64,000 bases of DNA from contig NZ_NPKT01000002.1 of the NCBI RefSeq assembly GCF_008329565.1, forward strand, positions 372,001-436,000, written 5' to 3'. This DNA is from Mycolicibacterium sp. P1-5. GTDB lineage: Bacteria; Actinomycetota; Actinomycetes; Mycobacteriales; Mycobacteriaceae. The notes beneath the pieces are model-generated. The model saw only the letters and a list, made by a program, of their open reading frames with translations. It was not told where the DNA came from and did no database searches. Made by a program: the position numbers and the translations under genes. Numbering within the stretch: the first letter of the stretch is position 1; each line of letters starts with the position of its first letter. Shown here one piece after another: positions 57,135 to 64,000 of the stretch.

Positions 57135-57771
57135 CGCCGGCCCCACCGAGTGGAGCACCGGTGCCCCCGGCGTCGGGCCCTGGGTCGGGGAGTTGCCCGA
57201 CGATGTCCGCTACGACACGGAACTGTTGCGCCAGGGCGACACTCGCAATGTGGTCGACGCCTACCGGTACTGGACGCGAGAGGCGATCATCGCCGACATC
57301 GATCGGCGTCGGCACACCTTGCACATCGCGATCGAGAATTTCGGCAATGACGCCAACATCGGCGCGGTGGTCCGCACCGCCAATGCGTTCGCCGTGGACA
57401 CCGTGCACATCGTCGGTCGACGTCGGTGGAATCGGCGCGGGGCCATGGTCACCGACCGCTACCAACGGCTGGCCCACCACGAGAGCACCGAGGATCTGCT
57501 GGTCTTCGCCGCCGGCGCCGGGCTGACCGTCGTGGCGGTCGACAACATCCCCGGCGCAGTGCCGCTGGAAACCACCACGCTGCCGCGGGATTGCGTGCTG
57601 GTGTTCGGCCAGGAGGGACCGGGCATCTCCGAGGCAGCCCGGGCCGGGGCCGCGGTCACGGTGTCCATCGCACAGTTCGGTTCGACGCGCAGCATCAATG
57701 CCGCCGTCGCCGCCGGCATAGCGATGCACGCCTGGATCAGACAGTGGGCCGATCTATCGCAAGCCTGGTAG
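57127..57771 (+). CDS. TrmH/SpoU-family RNA 2'-O-methyltransferase (Rv0380c-like)
   Basis: 214 residues from GTG. SPOUT motifs: IENFGNDANIGAVVRTANAF (motif 1, Asn and Arg), VLVFGQEGPGISEAARAGAA (motif 2) and FGSTRSINAAVAAGIAMHAW (motif 3). It forms a knotted dimer that binds S-adenosylmethionine and methylates a ribose in tRNA or rRNA. Which base is the target cannot be told here. It follows the lipoprotein gene with an eight-base overlap and precedes the GH76 gene by 15 bases. Confidence 0.88.
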   Translation: MTDAGPTEWSTGAPGVGPWVGELPDDVRYDTELLRQGDTRNVVDAYRYWTREAIIADIDRRRHTLHIAIENFGNDANIGAVVRTANAFAVDTVHIVGRRRWNRRGAMVTDRYQRLAHHESTEDLLVFAAGAGLTVVAVDNIPGAVPLETTTLPRDCVLVFGQEGPGISEAARAGAAVTVSIAQFGSTRSINAAVAAGIAMHAWIRQWADLSQAW

Positions 57772-57786
57772 GGCAGGATTGACGGC

Positions 57787-58866
57787 ATGGACCAGCTGTG
57801 GGCGAACCGCGCTGCCAGTGCCGAAGCGGCGATCGCGAAGCGACATCTGCGTCGGCTCTGGGGTCTGCCCGGTACGCAGCTCGGAGTCGTGAGTTGGCCG
57901 TCCACTCGCCGCGACCGGTGGTTCGGGACATGGCACTACTGGTGGCAGGCCCATCTGCTCGACTGCCTGGTCGACGCGCAGGTGCGCGACCCGCAGCCGA
58001 ACCGGCTGGGTGAGATCAAGCGGCAGATCCGCGGGCATCGGCTGCGCAACAACGGACGCTGGACCAACAGCTATTACGACGACATGGCCTGGCTGGCCCT
58101 GGCGCTCGAACGCGCCGAGCGGGTGGCCGGCGCCGACCGGCCCCGCGCACTGAAGACGTTGTGTGAACAGTTCGTCGCGTCGTGGGTGCCCGAGGACGGC
58201 GGCGGAATCCCGTGGCGCAAACAGGATCAGTTCTTCAACGCTCCAGCCAATGGCCCGGCCGGAATCTTCTTGGCCCGCTACGACAACCGGCTGCGGCGAG
58301 CCCAGCAGATGGCCGACTGGATCGACGAAACCCTGATAGACCCCGAGACCCACCTGGTGTTCGACGGCATCAAGGCCGGATCGCTGGTACGCGCCCAGTA
58401 CACCTACTGCCAGGGTGTCGTTCTGGGACTGGAGACCGAACTGGCCGCGCGCACCCACGATGATCGACACCCGGCGCGGGTGCGGCGCCTGGTCGCGGCG
58501 ATCAGTGAGCACATGGCACCCGACGGAATCCTCAAGGGGGCCGGCGGCGGTGACGGCGGGCTGTTCGCCGGGATCACCGCCCGGTACCTGGCGCTCGCCG
58601 CAACCACCCTGCCCGGTGAGGCCGACGATGCCCGGGCGATCGTGCTGGCCTCGGCTCAGGCCGCGTGGGACAACCGCCAGAGTGTCGACGGGCTGCCGGT
58701 TTTCGGCCCGTCCTGGGGCAGCACCGCGGAGATCCCCACCGCGGGAGGCGGACAGGCGCAATTCGTCGCGGGTGCGGTGAACTCGTCGCAGATACCCGAG
58801 CGGGATCTGTCTGTGCAGCTGTCCGGTTGGATGTTGTTGGAGGCGGCGCATACGGTGACAGCGTGA
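57787..58866 (+). CDS. glycoside hydrolase family 76-like protein (Rv0365c-like)
   Basis: 359 residues. (alpha/alpha)6-barrel with the GH76 catalytic pair in NSYYDDMAWLALALERAE (about 97-114, two adjacent Asp), plus WFGTWHYWWQAHLLDCLVDA, NGPAGIFLARY and YTYCQGVVLGLETELA. Family members are endo-alpha-1,6-mannanases, which could act on cell-envelope mannans or lipomannan. No signal peptide is seen, so it is probably cytosolic. Its stop overlaps the NhaA GTG in GTGA. Confidence 0.87.
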   Translation: MDQLWANRAASAEAAIAKRHLRRLWGLPGTQLGVVSWPSTRRDRWFGTWHYWWQAHLLDCLVDAQVRDPQPNRLGEIKRQIRGHRLRNNGRWTNSYYDDMAWLALALERAERVAGADRPRALKTLCEQFVASWVPEDGGGIPWRKQDQFFNAPANGPAGIFLARYDNRLRRAQQMADWIDETLIDPETHLVFDGIKAGSLVRAQYTYCQGVVLGLETELAARTHDDRHPARVRRLVAAISEHMAPDGILKGAGGGDGGLFAGITARYLALAATTLPGEADDARAIVLASAQAAWDNRQSVDGLPVFGPSWGSTAEIPTAGGGQAQFVAGAVNSSQIPERDLSVQLSGWMLLEAAHTVTA

Positions 58867-60683
58867 GAGGCAGCCGGCTGGGTAGGGATCCGACAGCGAA
58901 GCGCTTTGGCGAGAACGCCGCCGCGGCATTACTGCTGACGTTCACTCTGGTCGCGATCCTGTGGGCGAATTCACCCTGGGCACACACCTATTCCGAGTTC
59001 TGGGGAACCCACGTCGGGCTGAGCTTCGGCAGCATGCACGGCGAACTGACGGTCAAGGAGCTCGTCAACGACGCTCTGATGGCGTTCTTCTTCTTCATCG
59101 TGGGCCTGGAGGTCAAGGCCCAGTTCACCATCGGTGAACTCACGGAGCGCTCCCGTGCCCTGGTGCCGGTGGTCGCCGCGGTCGCCGGGCTGACGTTGCC
59201 TGCGCTGATCTTCCTGATGTTCAACCCATCCGGCGACGACGCCAGCGCGTGGGGTGTGGTCATCTCCACGGACACCGCCTTCCTGGTCGGGGCACTGGCG
59301 ATCATTGCGCCCAAGTATCCGGCGCGGCTGCGGACCTTCCTTCTGACGTTGGCGGTCGTCGACGACGTCGGCGCACTGGCAGCCATCGCCCTGTTCTACT
59401 CCGAACAGATCCGAGTCGTCCCGCTGGTGGTCGCCGTCGTTGTCGTCGCCGCGCTGATCGGTGTGCGCTACCTGCCCGCCGCGATCCGTGGGGTGGCGTA
59501 TTCGATTCTCGCGGTTGCCCTGTGGTTGGCGCTATTCGCCGGCGGGGTGCACCCCACCCTCGCCGGCGTGGTGGTGGCGCTGGTGATCCCGGTGTTCACC
59601 CCCGAGCGCCAGCGGGTGGAGGCCGCCGTCGACGTGATCCGGGCGTTCCGCCAGTCGCCCAATTCGGAATACGCCCGCGCCGCAACTCGCAGCCTGCGTG
59701 ACTCGATCTCGATCAACGAGCGGCTGGTGACCGGGTTCGGCCCGTACGTGTCGTTCGGTGTGCTGCCCTTGTTCGCGTTGGCCAATGCCGGTGTGCGGCT
59801 GGACGCCGACACCGTGTTGGCGGCCGTTCATTCACCGCTGACCTGGGGTGTGGTGGCCGGTCTGGTGCTCGGCAAGTTGATCGGCATCACCGGGGCCACC
59901 TGGATCGTGCAGCGCATCGGTCTCGGCCGGCTGTCGCCGGGATTGACGTTGCGGCGCATTGCCGGTGGCGCGGCGCTATCCGGTATCGGTTTCACCATCT
60001 CGCTGTTCATCGTCGATTTGGCGATCACGAATCCGCGTTCGGCCGACCTGGCGCGCGTCGGTGTCCTGGCGGCGTCGGTCATCGCCTTCACATTGGGTTG
60101 GGCGGTCTTCCGGCTAACCGACAAGCTCAGTCCGCCCGTTGCGGTGGGTCACAAGCTGGTGCGTGACGTCGACCCGGAACGCGACCACATCCGTGGGCAG
60201 GTCGACGCGCCGCTGACACTGGTCGAATACGGCGACTTCGAATGCCCGTTCTGCAGTCGGGCCACCGGATCGATCGACGAGGTCCTCGCGTACTTCGGCG
60301 ATGAATTGCGTTACGTCTGGCGCCATCTGCCACTCGAGCGAGTGCACCCGCGGTCCGTCGACGCCGCCCGGGCCAGTGAGGCCGCCGCCCTGCAAGGCAA
60401 GTTCTTCGACCTGGCGGTGATGATGTTCGAGTTCCAGGACTACCTGGAATGGCAGCACATCTACCGCTACGCCGACCAAGTCGGTTGCAACATAGCCCAA
60501 TTCGATGAAGATCTTCATTCGTCACGGGTTCTGCACCGGGTCGACGACGACGCCCAGGACGCCGAGCTGATGGATCTCAATGCGACGCCGACGTTCTTTG
60601 TCAACGGTGTTCGGCATCGCGGTCCGTGGGATGCGGCCAGCCTGATCCGTGCCTTGGAAGCCGGCCGACGTACCCGGACCTGA
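58863..60683 (+). CDS. nhaA: NhaA Na+/H+ antiporter fused to a thioredoxin-like domain
   Basis: 606 residues from GTG overlapping the previous stop; the frame is open further upstream but within the GH76 gene. NhaA (1 to about 430) has about 12 helices and the ion-binding Asp pair in VVDDVGALAAIALFY (about 164-165), with the conserved KARIGVLA-like 'LTLRRIAGGAALSGIGFTIS'. Then a DsbA/thioredoxin-like domain (about 440-600) with EYGDFECPFCSRATGS (CPFC active site). It exports Na+ in exchange for protons; the soluble domain is on the cytosolic side if the NhaA end is normal. NhaA-thioredoxin fusions are known in actinobacteria. Confidence 0.93.
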   Translation: MRGSRLGRDPTAKRFGENAAAALLLTFTLVAILWANSPWAHTYSEFWGTHVGLSFGSMHGELTVKELVNDALMAFFFFIVGLEVKAQFTIGELTERSRALVPVVAAVAGLTLPALIFLMFNPSGDDASAWGVVISTDTAFLVGALAIIAPKYPARLRTFLLTLAVVDDVGALAAIALFYSEQIRVVPLVVAVVVVAALIGVRYLPAAIRGVAYSILAVALWLALFAGGVHPTLAGVVVALVIPVFTPERQRVEAAVDVIRAFRQSPNSEYARAATRSLRDSISINERLVTGFGPYVSFGVLPLFALANAGVRLDADTVLAAVHSPLTWGVVAGLVLGKLIGITGATWIVQRIGLGRLSPGLTLRRIAGGAALSGIGFTISLFIVDLAITNPRSADLARVGVLAASVIAFTLGWAVFRLTDKLSPPVAVGHKLVRDVDPERDHIRGQVDAPLTLVEYGDFECPFCSRATGSIDEVLAYFGDELRYVWRHLPLERVHPRSVDAARASEAAALQGKFFDLAVMMFEFQDYLEWQHIYRYADQVGCNIAQFDEDLHSSRVLHRVDDDAQDAELMDLNATPTFFVNGVRHRGPWDAASLIRALEAGRRTRT

Positions 60684-60684
60684 C

Positions 60685-62799
60685 TCAGTTCGAACCCAGG
60701 AGTCGGCGTCGCCGACTGCGGGTCGAAGCCGGCCCCCCGGCATGCGCCAACCGGAGGATCAGAACCAGTGATTCACCGGGTTGAACTCCGGTCAGTTCAC
60801 TGAACTGTGATTTGAGCTCACCGAGTTCGGGTGCGAAACGTGGTGACAGCTCGGAGAGTTCGTGACGATGCACGGCATGCAGGAATACCGGCGAGATGGG
60901 ATGCACCGCCAGCCCGTGTTGCTGGGCGACGATCCAGACGGCTTCGGCCGCCGCGCCACCGTGGGCGTAGTCGATGAGCTGATCCCCGCTCGTCGTGATC
61001 ACGGCCACCGCCGACGTCGCGCGCACACGGTCAGCGACATCGTCACCGAGGGCTTCCCCGGCGTCCCAGTCGGCGAGTAGACCCATCACATCGGGGCGGC
61101 GAAGAATGTCCATCACCGCGAAGTCACCCGGAGCGAGTTCCAATCCACGCACGTCGATTCCGCTGTCCCCGGGCTCATCGCCGGGCCAGCGCATCTCGGA
61201 GATCATTTCCCGGTGCAGCCGCGGGGTGAGGAAGCGCAGCCGATCCGTAGCGGCCAGAATCGTTGCCACCCGGTCGATATCGCTGCGCTCGGTGAGTAGG
61301 TGCAGCCCGGCGCCTTCGCGGATCGCCCACCGGTGTAGGGCGTCGGCGGTCTCGCTGGGCAGCGGTTGGGGATTGCCGTGGCGGCGATTGGTCTCCCGGC
61401 GCAACATCGGCTCGTACAGTCGGCTGAGGTCGGCGTCGCCTCCGGCGCGCAACCGTAACGTCGCCTCGAGCGGCGTCGAGCTGTCCGTCGTCCACTCGAC
61501 CGGACCGAGCACCCCGGCGTGTGCCGCCGCCACGCGCGCATTGAAGATGGCCGCGCCGATGGCCACCGCGCTGCCCCGGAATGCGACGTCCATCATCGAC
61601 TTATATTGCGGCGCAAGCCGAATCCGCACCGTATCGGCTGCGGTCTCGATCTCCCAGGGTTGGGCGTTGCCCCCCGAGGGGGCGCGGACCGCGGCGCGGG
61701 CGATGTCGGTCGCCGGGTCAGCCGGCTCGACTACGTCCGGCGGCGGTCCGTCGCTGTCAGGTTGCGCCGGTTCGGCAAGATCCGGTTCGGCGATCTCATC
61801 GAGCGCCTGGCCGATGTCGATGCGGACCTGGCCGGACGCCAGCGGCTCACCCAAACCGATGCGCCGGGCGCCCTCGGCGACGATGGTGGCGCCCAGGGTG
61901 ACCTCACCGGCCAGCTGCGGCCAGGTGGACAGGGTATGGCCCACTTCGACCAGCGATGCGGTCAGGCGTCCGGATGACCGGCTGGCGTCGAGGTGGCGCA
62001 GCATGTAGGGAATGCGGTCCTGCTGCGACAGAGCGGCCAACTGCGCCGAGTCCACTCCGCCGAGGACGCCGTGCATGACGGGACGGTCCGGTTCGAGATC
62101 GAAGCGCTCCACGTCGATGAGTCCGCGATCGCTGGTCGCCATGAGAACCGGAAGCCGCCGGTCCCGGGCCGCCTCGCGGATCCGGACCTTCATGTCCAGC
62201 GAATCGCATTCCTCGACCACGATGTCGATGTCGTCGAGGAATTCGTCGAGCGAGTCTGCGCGCACACCCGAGGTCATGACCTCGACTCGAAGGTAGGGGT
62301 CGAGCTCCGCGATGCGCCGAGCGGTCACGACGGCCTTGTTGAGCCCGATGTCCAGGATTGTGGCTGGAACCCGATTGAGGTTCGAAAGCTCGAGGTGGTC
62401 GAAGTCGGCTAGTCGCAATGTGCCGCAGAGCCCTTCGGCGGCAAGCGTGTGGGCGATCACATGGCCGACGCTGAGTCCGGCGATCGCGATCCGCACGGTA
62501 CCGAGCCGCCGTTGTTCGGCGGTGGTGATCAGGTTTCGGTTACGGTCGGTGCGGACCGCCCGAAACCCATTCGGTCCCAGAACGGCAACGACGGTCCGCC
62601 GCCAGGGGTAGTGAGCCCAGTGAGTCGGCTCGTCGAGCAACTCGGCGCCCGGTGACGGCGCAAGCTTGCGGAGGTCGGCGCGCAGTGCCGCACGGTGGTC
62701 GATGAATTCGACGCCGGGGTCCCCGCGGAGCGCATCGAGTGCGGAATCCCCGTCGCTGAGGATGATGGCGGAGTAGCTCGCTGTTTCGTCAACGGCCAT
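60685..62799 (-). CDS. E1-like ThiF domain fused to nitroreductase (Rv1355c-type)
   Basis: 704 residues. N-terminal part to about 90 unknown, then an E1/ThiF adenylation domain (about 95-330; VRIAIAGLSVGHVIAHTLA, LRLADFDHLELSNLNRVPAT, NKAVVTARRIAELDPYLRVE). A linker rich in Asp, Glu and Pro follows, then an FMN nitroreductase-like domain (about 385-690; AVRAPSGGNAQPWEIE, YAHGGAAAEAVWIVAQQHGL). This is the layout of Mtb Rv1355c (moeY). E1 domains adenylate a C-terminal carboxylate; with a nitroreductase-like partner this resembles azole-forming peptide machinery, but no precursor peptide is evident. The P450 gene ends three bases before its ATG. Confidence 0.88.
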   Translation of the reverse strand: MAVDETASYSAIILSDGDSALDALRGDPGVEFIDHRAALRADLRKLAPSPGAELLDEPTHWAHYPWRRTVVAVLGPNGFRAVRTDRNRNLITTAEQRRLGTVRIAIAGLSVGHVIAHTLAAEGLCGTLRLADFDHLELSNLNRVPATILDIGLNKAVVTARRIAELDPYLRVEVMTSGVRADSLDEFLDDIDIVVEECDSLDMKVRIREAARDRRLPVLMATSDRGLIDVERFDLEPDRPVMHGVLGGVDSAQLAALSQQDRIPYMLRHLDASRSSGRLTASLVEVGHTLSTWPQLAGEVTLGATIVAEGARRIGLGEPLASGQVRIDIGQALDEIAEPDLAEPAQPDSDGPPPDVVEPADPATDIARAAVRAPSGGNAQPWEIETAADTVRIRLAPQYKSMMDVAFRGSAVAIGAAIFNARVAAAHAGVLGPVEWTTDSSTPLEATLRLRAGGDADLSRLYEPMLRRETNRRHGNPQPLPSETADALHRWAIREGAGLHLLTERSDIDRVATILAATDRLRFLTPRLHREMISEMRWPGDEPGDSGIDVRGLELAPGDFAVMDILRRPDVMGLLADWDAGEALGDDVADRVRATSAVAVITTSGDQLIDYAHGGAAAEAVWIVAQQHGLAVHPISPVFLHAVHRHELSELSPRFAPELGELKSQFSELTGVQPGESLVLILRLAHAGGPASTRSRRRRLLGSN

Positions 62800-62802
62800 G
62801 TG

Positions 62803-64000
62803 TCAGCGCTTTCGGATTCGGGCGCGGATCGGCGCGCCTGCGATCATCGTGAAATGCAGGGCAAGTGGGAAATCTGCGTCGAGAGAGGTGATTTCGGCCC
62901 CCCGGATGATGCTTGCCAAAGCGAGCGTGACCTCCAGCATCGCGAAGTGGTCTCCGATGCAGGAACGGGGGCCGCCGCCGAACGGAATGTATTGCCACCG
63001 TTCGAGCTTCTTGGCGGTCTCTGGTCCGAACCGGTCGGGATCGAAGCGCAGCGGGTCATCCCACAGCGCCGGGTCGCGCTGGACTGCCATTCTGCCCAGC
63101 ACCACCATGGTGCCGGCCTCCACTCGGTAACCGCCGACTTGGAGGTCGCGGCAAGCCATCCGGGTACCGGTTGGCGCGGGCGGACACAGCCGCAGCGACT
63201 CGCGCACCACTTGTGCGGTATAGCTCAGGCTGGACAGGTCGTCGGGACTCAGCGGTCGATCCGGCAGGGCCGCCACCTCGGCGACGACGCGGTCCTGGCA
63301 GGCGGGATCGTGGCCGAGCGCCCACAACGCGTAGGCAAGCGTGGTCGCGGTGGTGTCGTGGCCGGCGAACAGGAAGATGATGATCTCGTCGCAGATCTCG
63401 TTGTCGGACAGCCTTTTTCCGGTCTCGGGGTCCTCGGCGGCGATCAGGGCGTGGACCAGGGGCGCCACCCGGTTCGGATCGCGACGGCACTCGCTGACGA
63501 TGTCACCGGCCAGACGGTGCAGCTTCGCACTGGCTTCCCGCGCCCGGCGGCGCGCCGGTGTCGGCAGCCAGCGCGGAGCGCGGATCGGTCGGGTGGCGCG
63601 GCCGATGGCGTAGGACAGTGCGACGCGCAGCGGCTCGGCGACATCGTCCGCGCGCGCTTCGAGGTCGATCCCGAGAACCGAAAGGCCCAGGGCTCGCAGG
63701 GTGAGTGCACGAGATTCGGCGTCGAGGTCCACGTCACCGCCGTCCGGCCAAGCGGCACAGACCGAGTCGGCGGCTTGCGCCATGTGGCCACCGAATTCGC
63801 GGACCCGCTGCTTGGTGAATACCGGCTGGATCGTGCGCCGCCGTGGTCGCCACGGCTCGTAGGGAAGGTCGGCCAGGTTTGCGCCGATGATGCGGCGCAT
63901 CTCGTCGAAGACGGGGCTGGTCTTGTCGACCGATCCGTCCTTGATGCTCAGCACGTCGCGCAGTGCAGCCGGCGAGGTGACGAGGACCATCGGAGGCATC
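62803..64000 (-). CDS. cytochrome P450, 5' end cut
   Basis: The frame is open to the right edge and about 399 codons are visible; the true start lies outside. P450 landmarks: the oxygen-binding helix FLFAGHDTTATTLAYALW (Thr pair), the ExxR motif in VVRESLRLCPPAPTG, and the haem loop FGGGPRSCIGDHFAM with the Cys ligand. Visible length is close to a full P450 (450), so about 40-60 residues are missing. It ends three bases before the E1-nitroreductase gene, so both are in one transcript, P450 first. Substrate unknown. Confidence 0.92.
   Translation of the reverse strand, partial: MPPMVLVTSPAALRDVLSIKDGSVDKTSPVFDEMRRIIGANLADLPYEPWRPRRRTIQPVFTKQRVREFGGHMAQAADSVCAAWPDGGDVDLDAESRALTLRALGLSVLGIDLEARADDVAEPLRVALSYAIGRATRPIRAPRWLPTPARRRAREASAKLHRLAGDIVSECRRDPNRVAPLVHALIAAEDPETGKRLSDNEICDEIIIFLFAGHDTTATTLAYALWALGHDPACQDRVVAEVAALPDRPLSPDDLSSLSYTAQVVRESLRLCPPAPTGTRMACRDLQVGGYRVEAGTMVVLGRMAVQRDPALWDDPLRFDPDRFGPETAKKLERWQYIPFGGGPRSCIGDHFAMLEVTLALASIIRGAEITSLDADFPLALHFTMIAGAPIRARIRKR

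Overview
The window is chromosomal DNA from a mycobacterium, most likely a fast-growing Mycolicibacterium-type species. The base composition is very GC-rich, GTG starts are common, and several gene blocks match Mycobacterium tuberculosis (Mtb) neighbourhoods: dcd-udgA, aspC-etfD-iniR-iniBAC-lpqJ, dnaK-grpE-dnaJ-hspR, and clpB-ttfA-pyrE. Mtb names here come from memory of these families and their order; no search was run. I see no rRNA, tRNA, CRISPR array, prophage or intact insertion sequence.

Layout. 1-8 kb: dCTP deaminase (cut at the left edge), a membrane protein with a cryptic actin/Hsp70-like domain, UDP-glucose dehydrogenase, a mycothiol-dependent-isomerase-family protein, an NTF2-like protein, a YibE/F membrane protein, a decayed FAD-monooxygenase pseudogene, and an alanine/aspartate-type aminotransferase. 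8-13 kb: a small exported protein, a DUF222/HNH protein, and EtfD, the membrane Fe-S oxidoreductase of fatty-acid oxidation, with a five-fold repeated tail and two tandem 22-bp palindromes in its promoter. 13-26 kb: the isoniazid-inducible (ini) region. It holds the STAND/LuxR regulator IniR, a transmembrane Hsp70-like protein, two IniB-type proteins, the dynamin-like GTPases IniA and IniC, three opposite-strand single-pass proteins with Ser/Thr/Pro-rich tails, an F420-type oxidoreductase and lipoprotein LpqJ. 26-34 kb: lipid and redox enzymes (acyl-CoA dehydrogenase, SDR, F420-type oxidoreductase, a GAP/Sap-type membrane protein, two alpha/beta hydrolases). 34-37 kb: a small accessory patch with ESX-cargo-like features. 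37-41 kb: dnaK-grpE-dnaJ-hspR with HspR operators. 41-46 kb: aldose epimerase, a flavohaemoglobin, a second GAP/Sap protein and small membrane proteins. 46-53 kb: clpB, a hydrolase, ttfA, an SDR, pyrE. 53-64 kb: a c-di-GMP enzyme with an acyltransferase-like partner, a lipoprotein, an RNA methyltransferase, a GH76 hydrolase overlapping an NhaA-thioredoxin fusion, then an E1/ThiF-nitroreductase fusion coupled to a cytochrome P450 that runs off the right edge.

Most interesting for follow-up: (1) the ini locus. Four membrane proteins share a PWYR(R) juxtamembrane motif followed by one helix and a low-complexity outer tail; they surround the dynamin pair, and one is the Hsp70-like protein co-transcribed with iniR. 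Clusters of CCCCTAA sit in both IniB-type promoters and are candidate IniR sites. (2) The paired palindromes upstream of etfD. (3) A possible small-molecule pathway at the right end (acyltransferase-like protein, E1-nitroreductase, P450, c-di-GMP enzyme). (4) Gene remnants at 6.5 kb and 28.1 kb.
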